A stretch of 5,191 nucleotides of DNA from NCBI GenBank assembly GCA_947631365.1, contig CANRLB010000071.1, forward strand, positions 1 through 5,191, in the 5' to 3' direction. Positions 1 to 5,191 of this stretch are shown here, in pieces; position 1 is the first letter of the stretch, and the number at the start of each line of letters is the position of its first letter. Under the pieces are notes generated by a model. It was given only the letters and a program-made list of their open reading frames with translations. It was not told where the DNA came from and ran no database searches. A program made the translations under genes and the position numbers. The DNA comes from an uncultured Bacilli bacterium. GTDB lineage: Bacteria; Bacillota_I; Bacilli_A; RF39; UBA660.

Positions 1-389
1 TTCTTTATAATATTCATTAATAATCATACTTTTAACATATTCTCTATCTTGATATATGCCAAAATCTTTTTTATTTTGAACTACTACATTAGTAACTTCT
101 ATATCTTTAAAGAATTCTAAATGACCTTTATAAATCCCCAAAACAAACGAATCAAATCTAAAGCCCCACTACATCTTCATTATTCCAATTAAATGTTATA
201 AAGAATTCTTCAGCTTTTTCCATAAATTCATCTAAAGTTATTTTAGTTCCTAAAGTAACATACGATTCATTTATACACGTTTCATCATTAATAGCTAGAT
301 ATATTATATTCTTCATCATCAATTTTAATATGTTTAACACATATGCTATTAAAATCATCTTTACATATAGATATATCAATATCTTTTAG
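1..389 (-). pseudogene. Unrecognised small gene with two +1 frameshifts (3' end outside window)
   Basis: Function not recognised. The coding signal runs leftward in three successive frames. Segment 1 (389 to about 303) reads LKDIDISICKDDF...HIKIDDEEYNI and then stops at TAA 288-290. Segment 2 (about 301 to 164) reads LAINDETCINESYVTLGTKI...EEFFITFNWNNEDVVG and stops at TAG 158-160. Segment 3 (about 162 to 1) reads FRFDSFVLGIYKGHLEFF...YVKSMIINEYYKE and is still open at the left edge. Joined, they give about 130 residues of acidic, mixed-charge, soluble-looking protein with no membrane segment and no motif I can name. Each junction needs one nucleotide to be skipped. The first lies in an AT-dinucleotide-like tract near 300, or anywhere up to the TAA. 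The second is confined to about 158-168 and contains a GGGG run and CTT-TAG. A good promoter and Shine-Dalgarno precede it, but there is no standard start codon. I favour a decayed gene; sequence errors or recoding are alternatives. Its middle frame alone, opening with TTG at 377-379, would give a misleading 73-residue protein with a hydrophobic N-terminus. Confidence 0.6.
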
Positions 390-396
390 AGTTAAA

Positions 397-403
397 CCCC
401 TTT
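397..403 (-). promoter_or_regulatory. Probable ribosome-binding site of the downstream broken gene
   Basis: The minus strand reads AAAGGGG just after the predicted transcription start. A start codon would be expected 6-9 nt further on. The codon at that place in the coding frame is CTA (387-389), preceded by ACT, with no ATG, GTG or TTG. The site therefore supports a former gene start here and also shows that the present start is missing or non-standard. Confidence 0.5.
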
Positions 404-417
404 TTTAATTGTTTTTT

Positions 418-446
418 ATTTTAGCATAAAAATCTTTGTTTGTCAA
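418..446 (-). promoter_or_regulatory. Strong vegetative (SigA-type) promoter with extended -10
   Basis: On the minus strand a perfect -35 TTGACA (441-446) is followed by a 17-nt spacer (424-440) and a -10 TAAAAT (418-423, five of six consensus bases). TGC immediately precedes the -10, giving an extended -10 element. Initiation would be expected near 410-412, about 8 nt before the Shine-Dalgarno-like AAAGGGG. It starts 42 bp beyond the addA stop and points away from addA, so it serves the gene to the left independently of the addBA operon. No operator-like inverted repeat was seen around it. Confidence 0.75.
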
Positions 447-488
447 ATTGTGTTAAGCAAAAGTCTAAATATTATCTAAATTAATAAA

Positions 489-3400
489 TTACACAGTTTC
501 TAATACTACTTCTTTTATCTTATCATCAACTATACTATATAAATACATTTTTATTTCTTTATCATAAATACTACTTAAATATTTATAATATACTTCTAAT
601 TGTTTTAAATATTTGGGATTATCAATATTTTTTAATTTATAATCAACTATTTTAATTAAATTATCAGAAATAATAATTAAATCAATAATACCGTGATATG
701 TTATATTTTCTTCATCAAAAATAAATTCATGTTCTTTATATAAAGTATCTGTTGGTTTAATATCTAATTTGAAAATAAAATTATTTATTTTATCTTGATA
801 AGGATGATTATTAGGTATAGAAAAGAAATCAGTTTGTTCAAATATTTGATGCATTTTTATGCCATAAGATAAATTACTTGTTTCTTCTTTTGTTAAAAGT
901 TCTCCTACTTCACTTGAAGCATGTTCATTATCAATTAATCCGTTAGGGATATTTACTTCATCATACGTTATAATATCAGAAGTACCACTAATACTTTTTA
1001 ATTTATTTTGATTATATAAATATTCTTTAGAAAGATGAAGATCATCTATTTTAATATTTTTAACATATTTATCTAAATTATAGGATAGAGAATCAATAAT
1101 ACTTTGAAAACTATTATATTTAAGTCTAATACTCTCATCAACAATATTTTGTTTTACTGCTCCATCATTATTAATAAATGAGATAATAATCATTTTTTCT
1201 TTTGCTCTTGTTAAAGCTACATATAAAAGTCTAATCTTTTCTGATATATCATTTTTTAAGTATTTATCTTTATATAAATCTTTTAAAATAGTATTATCTA
1301 TTCCCTCTTTAAAAAATGGTAAAATAAGACCATATGACTCATCATAAATAAAACGTTCTTTTATATCACTTGTATTAAATTCATCACTAAAGCCAGCAAA
1401 ATAACAAATAGGAAATTCAAGCCCTTTAGATTTATGAATATTCATAATCTTTACCCCATTAGAACCCAAGTTATTATGATATTTTATTTCATTACTACCC
1501 TTTATCATTTGTTTTAGATATTCATAGAAATCATTAATATTATAACCAATATTACTTAAATCAGTGGCTATATTTAAAAGGTTATCAATTCTAATTAAGA
1601 CCTCTTCAATATTTGTAGTTGTAAGCATAGCTTCATAAAAATTAAATTTATCTAATATTATTTCAATTAATTCATAGTTATCTAAAAGATCAAGATTAAT
1701 ACTTATATCCAAACATATTTTATAAATATCTGTTTCTTGATAATTATTATCTTTAATTATTTTAAATATTTCAGGATCTTTTAAAGATGATAAAAATGAT
1801 CTTGCGATACTCATAAAATAATATTTAAACTCTTCATCAAAGCATTTATTTTTTATCTTTAAAATTAAGCCAATTATATTACATATAACCATAATATCAG
1901 TTTCATCTGTTAAAGTTTTATCTTGATAAATACTAAGTGGAATACCTAAATATTCAAAGATTTTTTTATATAAATTAAAATTTTTACCACGATCCATAAT
2001 AATACAAAAATCTTCATAAGAGACTTCTCTTTTACTTTTAGTATTTTTATCAATAACTTCATATTTTTTATTAATTTTATCTATAATATCCTTGCCAATA
2101 ATAAAGGCTTCAATTTCAGCATTATTATATAAGTCATTTTCGTTTTGATAATTATAAATTTCAAGATCATAATTTTGACTTTCATTTTTTAAATCATACA
2201 TCTTATTAGAAGAACGCATAAGATGCTCTAACTTGTAATTAGCACCCCCAATATTATCATCCATGATGGAAGAAAATATTTCATTTATAGCTTTTATTAC
2301 TTCAGAGCGAGAACGGAAATTATCCAGTAAATCAATTTTAATTCCCCCATCATGATGACTATACTTTTGATATTTTGCTTTAAAATTTTGGGGATTTGCA
2401 TTACGAAAGCCATAGATTGATTGTTTAATATCTCCCACCATATAAACATTATTATGACTAATTAAACTTACAAATTCTTCTTGTAAATCATTCGTATCTT
2501 GATATTCATCTACTAATATTTCTTGATAACTATTTTTGACTTTTTCACAAACATCTTTATTTTCTTTTAATAAATTAATGGCCATTATTTCAATATCGGT
2601 AAATTCATATAAATCATTTTGATTTTTATATAAAAATAACTTTTGATAATATTTTTTTAAGATTTTAATAATTACTTTTAAATAATCTTTTATAATAGCA
2701 AATGATTCATAAATTTCTTCTGTATTATTAAATCTTAAATATTCTTTTAATTTTTTAAGACTTGCATCAATACTATTTTTAATATCAGTTAAATCATCAC
2801 TACCATTAGGTCTTTTTGGTAAAGTAATATTAATATTTTTAATTATTTCATCATAATTTTTAGAATTAATTAATTTATTTAAAGCATTTTCTAATTCTTC
2901 ATAATATTTAGAATAACTAGTATTGCTAACTAATATTAAAGCATTTTCTAAATTAGTTAATTCTTTTTTTAATAAATTATTAAATTCATCAATATATACA
3001 TCTATTTTATCTTTACTTAAATAAGTATCAAGGTAAGTATCTAAAAATAAATCTTTAGCACTTATTAAATCCATCTTCTTAATAATATTTAAAAGATTTT
3101 TCTTTAGTTCTGTATCATTTTTAACTGTTAAATCCCCGATTAATTTATCAAATAAAGGATCATTTTCTGCATATAATTCATTAAATATCTCATCTAAAAT
3201 ATTTTCTTTAATAATCGCAATAACACCATCAGATGCAATACTAACATTTGGAGATACATTTAATAGATAGTGATATTTTTTAACAAGTGATAATGTATAA
3301 GAATCAAAAGTAGTAATATAAGCACTTTCTAAATAATCTAAATTATCTTTTAAACTTGGATGTTTACTTATTTCTTTTCTTATTCGCTCTTGCATTTCTA

Positions 3401-3581
3401 AAGAGGCTAAATTAGTAAAGGTTAAGATTAATAATTCATTAATTTTAATACCATTTAAAAGCTTAGTAATTACTCTTTCGGTTAAAACTGCTGTTTTACC
3501 AGAACCAGCCCCAGCCGAAACAATAATATTTTCACCACTTTCATTAATGGCCATTAGTTGTTCTTTAGTCCAATTAGGCAT
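489..3581 (-). CDS. addA: AddA, ATP-dependent helicase/nuclease subunit A
   Basis: AddA is the motor subunit of AddAB. It is a 3'-to-5' superfamily 1A (UvrD-like) helicase whose C-terminal RecB-type nuclease cuts the 3'-ended strand during break repair. Motifs in order: Q motif (WTKEQLMAI, Q8); Walker A AGAGSGKT 23-30; motif Ia LTFTN 53-57; Ib ITTFDSYT 89-96; Walker B LVDEYQDT 356-363; III MVGDIKQSIYGFRNA 381-395; IV DNFRSR 420-425; V MNIHKSKGLEFP 713-724; VI RLLYVALTRAKE 784-795. The nuclease domain has H911 (KMHQIFE), E952, D967 (GIID), D980-Y-K982 and Q994xxxY998, so all expected catalytic positions are present. At 1030 residues it is shorter than well-studied AddA proteins (B. subtilis about 1230). 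The shortening appears spread through the 1B, 2B and linker regions rather than removing a domain. The ATG at 3579-3581 is fixed by AGGAGGT just upstream. It overlaps addB by 8 bp, implying one operon with coupled translation. Stop is TAA. Confidence 0.97.
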   Translation of the reverse strand: MPNWTKEQLMAINESGENIIVSAGAGSGKTAVLTERVITKLLNGIKINELLILTFTNLASLEMQERIRKEISKHPSLKDNLDYLESAYITTFDSYTLSLVKKYHYLLNVSPNVSIASDGVIAIIKENILDEIFNELYAENDPLFDKLIGDLTVKNDTELKKNLLNIIKKMDLISAKDLFLDTYLDTYLSKDKIDVYIDEFNNLLKKELTNLENALILVSNTSYSKYYEELENALNKLINSKNYDEIIKNINITLPKRPNGSDDLTDIKNSIDASLKKLKEYLRFNNTEEIYESFAIIKDYLKVIIKILKKYYQKLFLYKNQNDLYEFTDIEIMAINLLKENKDVCEKVKNSYQEILVDEYQDTNDLQEEFVSLISHNNVYMVGDIKQSIYGFRNANPQNFKAKYQKYSHHDGGIKIDLLDNFRSRSEVIKAINEIFSSIMDDNIGGANYKLEHLMRSSNKMYDLKNESQNYDLEIYNYQNENDLYNNAEIEAFIIGKDIIDKINKKYEVIDKNTKSKREVSYEDFCIIMDRGKNFNLYKKIFEYLGIPLSIYQDKTLTDETDIMVICNIIGLILKIKNKCFDEEFKYYFMSIARSFLSSLKDPEIFKIIKDNNYQETDIYKICLDISINLDLLDNYELIEIILDKFNFYEAMLTTTNIEEVLIRIDNLLNIATDLSNIGYNINDFYEYLKQMIKGSNEIKYHNNLGSNGVKIMNIHKSKGLEFPICYFAGFSDEFNTSDIKERFIYDESYGLILPFFKEGIDNTILKDLYKDKYLKNDISEKIRLLYVALTRAKEKMIIISFINNDGAVKQNIVDESIRLKYNSFQSIIDSLSYNLDKYVKNIKIDDLHLSKEYLYNQNKLKSISGTSDIITYDEVNIPNGLIDNEHASSEVGELLTKEETSNLSYGIKMHQIFEQTDFFSIPNNHPYQDKINNFIFKLDIKPTDTLYKEHEFIFDEENITYHGIIDLIIISDNLIKIVDYKLKNIDNPKYLKQLEVYYKYLSSIYDKEIKMYLYSIVDDKIKEVVLETV

Positions 3582-5191
3582 TATTACCTCCTAAAAAATC
3601 TAGATTATCATTATCATTCAAAATAACATAATCACTATTCTTTTTAAAACAAATATCATTAAAAGGGCAATAAAGACAACCAACTACTTTATTATAACCT
3701 ATTTTTTTAGGATTAATATTAAAGTCCCCCTTTAAAATATGATTAATATCTTCATCAATAATTTTTTCTGTAATCGTAACTATCTTAGTCATTTTTTCTT
3801 GGCTTAAAACTTTGCTCGTAGCATAAAAATTACCATCATTTTTAACTTTTAAACCTTTAATTAATTTACTATTTTCATAAGTTTTATCAAATAATTTTAA
3901 AGAGTTTATATCATTAGTTGTAAAGCCCACTAATTTTAAACTATCTTTCTTTTCCTTTAAATAATCTTTATTAATATCTCTTTTAAGATCTTTATTTAAA
4001 ATATATTGAAGATAAAAACCCACTACAAAAGGATTTACAAAAAGATCTGATTTACTAACTAAATATAAATAAATTGGCAGTTGCATATTAAGGCCATATA
4101 AAAGATATTTTAAATCAATATTAGAAATACCAGTTTTATAATCAATTATAGCAACATAAGTATTATTTAAATCTTTTTGATATAAAATTTTATCAATAAA
4201 CCCTAAGAAATTAATATTCATATCTTCTCTACTTTTATCAATACTAATTAATTTTTCATAATAACCATTTTTTAAATTAATTTCTTTATTTTGCTTTATA
4301 ATAGCATCTTTAACAAATAACATTTCTTCTTTTAACTTATTGATATAAAATTTTTCTTTTGCTGTTAAATTTTCTTTTTTGGCTTTAACATAATTGTCAA
4401 TTTCTTCATTTATATCTAAATTATTTTGTAAACATTTTTCTAAAACATCATGAAATAAAGAACCAATAAATGTTTCAAATGTTTCTTCAAATTTATTTAA
4501 CCCAATAATATTAGCTAAATAATAACGAAAAGCACATTTATTATAATTACTTAGATGACTATATGATAAAGTTAATTTATGATTTAAATATTCTTTTAAA
4601 TCATTAATATCAATATTTTGATATTGATTATCATAAGTATTATAAGTAATTTTTTTAAATGTATTTAAATATACAGATAAATTATTATTAATTCCATAAG
4701 TTTCATAATTATATAAATTTTTAGCAAAATTAATTTGATCATATAATAAAGAATAACTATGTAAAATATCATTATTATAATTTTTAGCCTCTAAATTCAA
4801 ATCACTAACTAAATTAGAAGGATAATATTCTTTTTCATGATCTTGTAATTTATAACTAATTACTAAATTCTTAAAGCTTTTAATTTTATTAACTGTATAT
4901 TCATAAAATTCTTTATTTTTAATAATTGTAGTTTTTAAATGGATTTCTTTTTTTATTTCATCATCAAGATAATCTTCATCTTTAAATGTTTGAGGTATAA
5001 TTCCCATATTAAAATTCATTAAAAAAACATATTCATCTTCTCTAACAAAGTCATCAATATTAATAATATCTAAATAATTTTTTAAATTACTATCATTAAT
5101 TTTAGTCTTTTTAAATTCATAAACTAATATTTCTTTTAAAATATCAAGATCATCAACAAATAAATATTTATTACAGATATTAACAATTTTT
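3574..5191 (-). CDS. addB: AddB, ATP-dependent helicase/nuclease subunit B (5' part outside window)
   Basis: AddB is the subunit of the AddAB double-strand-break resection complex with a non-functional helicase fold and a 4Fe-4S-stabilised nuclease. In the family it helps recognise Chi and cuts the 5'-ended strand. The frame is open from the right edge to a TAA at 3574-3576, giving 538 visible residues (residue 1 = codon 5188-5190) of a protein usually near 1150. Residues 54-67 (VFLMNFNMGIIPQT) match the family's 'G..eG.fP' turn. Residues 104-127 (NLVISYKLQD...PSNLV) match the 'SYP...G....PS' block that follows degenerate motif VI. The nuclease domain shows C219 (NKCAFRYYL), H247, E312, D333 (GFID), D350-Y-K352 (IIDYKTG) and Q370xxxY374. 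C505, C508 and C514 (C-x2-C-x5-C) complete the Fe-S cluster with C219. The ATG at 5017-5019 is an internal methionine, not the start, because 57 coherent codons precede it. It is followed by addA with an 8-bp overlap. Confidence 0.95.
   Translation of the reverse strand, partial: KIVNICNKYLFVDDLDILKEILVYEFKKTKINDSNLKNYLDIINIDDFVREDEYVFLMNFNMGIIPQTFKDEDYLDDEIKKEIHLKTTIIKNKEFYEYTVNKIKSFKNLVISYKLQDHEKEYYPSNLVSDLNLEAKNYNNDILHSYSLLYDQINFAKNLYNYETYGINNNLSVYLNTFKKITYNTYDNQYQNIDINDLKEYLNHKLTLSYSHLSNYNKCAFRYYLANIIGLNKFEETFETFIGSLFHDVLEKCLQNNLDINEEIDNYVKAKKENLTAKEKFYINKLKEEMLFVKDAIIKQNKEINLKNGYYEKLISIDKSREDMNINFLGFIDKILYQKDLNNTYVAIIDYKTGISNIDLKYLLYGLNMQLPIYLYLVSKSDLFVNPFVVGFYLQYILNKDLKRDINKDYLKEKKDSLKLVGFTTNDINSLKLFDKTYENSKLIKGLKVKNDGNFYATSKVLSQEKMTKIVTITEKIIDEDINHILKGDFNINPKKIGYNKVVGCLYCPFNDICFKKNSDYVILNDNDNLDFLGGNNA
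3586..3592 (-). promoter_or_regulatory. Ribosome-binding site of addA, inside addB
   Basis: The minus strand reads AGGAGGT followed by AATA and the addA ATG, a full-length match to the 16S anti-Shine-Dalgarno with close (4-5 nt) spacing. It lies within the last addB codons (Leu-Gly-Gly-Asn-Asn-Ala), so the Gly-Gly near the AddB C-terminus is partly dictated by this site. It fixes the addA start and supports translational coupling of the two subunits. Confidence 0.9.

Larger units (their letters stand above)
390..488. other. Intergenic gap between addA and the downstream broken gene
   Basis: About 100 bp of extremely AT-rich sequence. Apart from the promoter at 418-446 and the Shine-Dalgarno-like stretch at 397-403, nothing is evident. 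I see no GC-rich stem followed by a U-tract after the addA stop, so addBA transcription may read through into the downstream gene or end by other means. Confidence 0.7.

Noticed and set aside
201..210. Palindrome AAGAATTCTT
   Set aside because: It lies inside coding-like sequence (Glu-Glu-Phe-Phe). A 10-bp A/T-rich palindrome is expected by chance here and has no promoter next to it.
158..379. A stand-alone 73-residue protein starting at TTG 377-379
   Set aside because: Its first 26 residues are a hydrophobic out-of-frame reading of a neighbouring coding segment. The nearest Shine-Dalgarno is about 17 nt away, and coding continues in another frame past its stop. Only its middle and end look like real protein.
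447..491. An intrinsic terminator after addA
   Set aside because: The stretch contains short A/T-only inverted matches but no stable stem and no U-tract following one.
3574..5019. A complete 481-residue addB starting at the ATG at 5017-5019
   Set aside because: The same frame stays open with family-like sequence (VREDEYVFLMNFN) for another 57 codons to the window edge, and AddB is normally much longer. The ATG is internal, with no ribosome-binding site before it.
489..5191. Use of the mycoplasma genetic code (TGA = Trp)
   Set aside because: No TGA occurs in frame in addA or the visible addB, and the AddA tryptophan is TGG. Stops are TAA. Tryptophan is rare, so this is suggestive rather than decisive.
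1..5191. CRISPR arrays, tRNA/rRNA genes, insertion sequences or plus-strand genes
   Set aside because: No regularly spaced repeats, GC-rich RNA-like stretches or terminal inverted repeats were seen. Repeated motifs such as TTTAAAT reflect base composition, and no plus-strand frame carries a coding signal.

Overview
The window is very AT-rich and reads almost entirely on the minus strand. Codon choice is strongly biased to A/T endings, Lys, Asn and Ile are abundant, and the one strong ribosome-binding site is a perfect AGGAGGT. Together with the AddAB-type (not RecBCD-type) recombination nuclease, this points to a low-GC Gram-positive bacterium (Bacillota). A gut Bacilli/Erysipelotrichia-like or Mollicutes-related lineage would fit, but the sequence does not settle the family. 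No in-frame TGA occurs in the two large genes, and the only tryptophan in AddA is encoded by TGG, so nothing suggests the mycoplasma code.

Reading in the direction of transcription (right to left), the window opens inside addB. The reading frame stays open to the right edge, so the gene is truncated by the window. What remains is the C-terminal part of the inactivated helicase fold, then the RecB-type nuclease domain with its four-cysteine iron-sulfur signature. The addB stop overlaps the start of addA by 8 bp, and the addA Shine-Dalgarno lies inside the last addB codons. addA is intact at 1030 codons, with all expected superfamily 1 helicase motifs and a C-terminal nuclease domain. The two proteins would form the AddAB helicase-nuclease, which resects double-strand breaks, responds to Chi sites and prepares 3' single-stranded DNA for RecA.

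After addA there is a gap of about 100 bp. It holds no convincing terminator but has a textbook vegetative promoter (TTGACA, 17-bp spacer, extended TGC-TAAAAT). Behind it, running off the left edge, is an unrecognised gene of at least about 130 codons. Its coding signal passes through all three minus-strand frames by two successive +1 shifts, and it has no standard start codon where the ribosome-binding site predicts one. I call it a pseudogene. The second shift falls at a CTT-TAG site that resembles a +1 recoding site, so recoding or sequence error cannot be excluded. This small gene is the only part of the window that is not routine.
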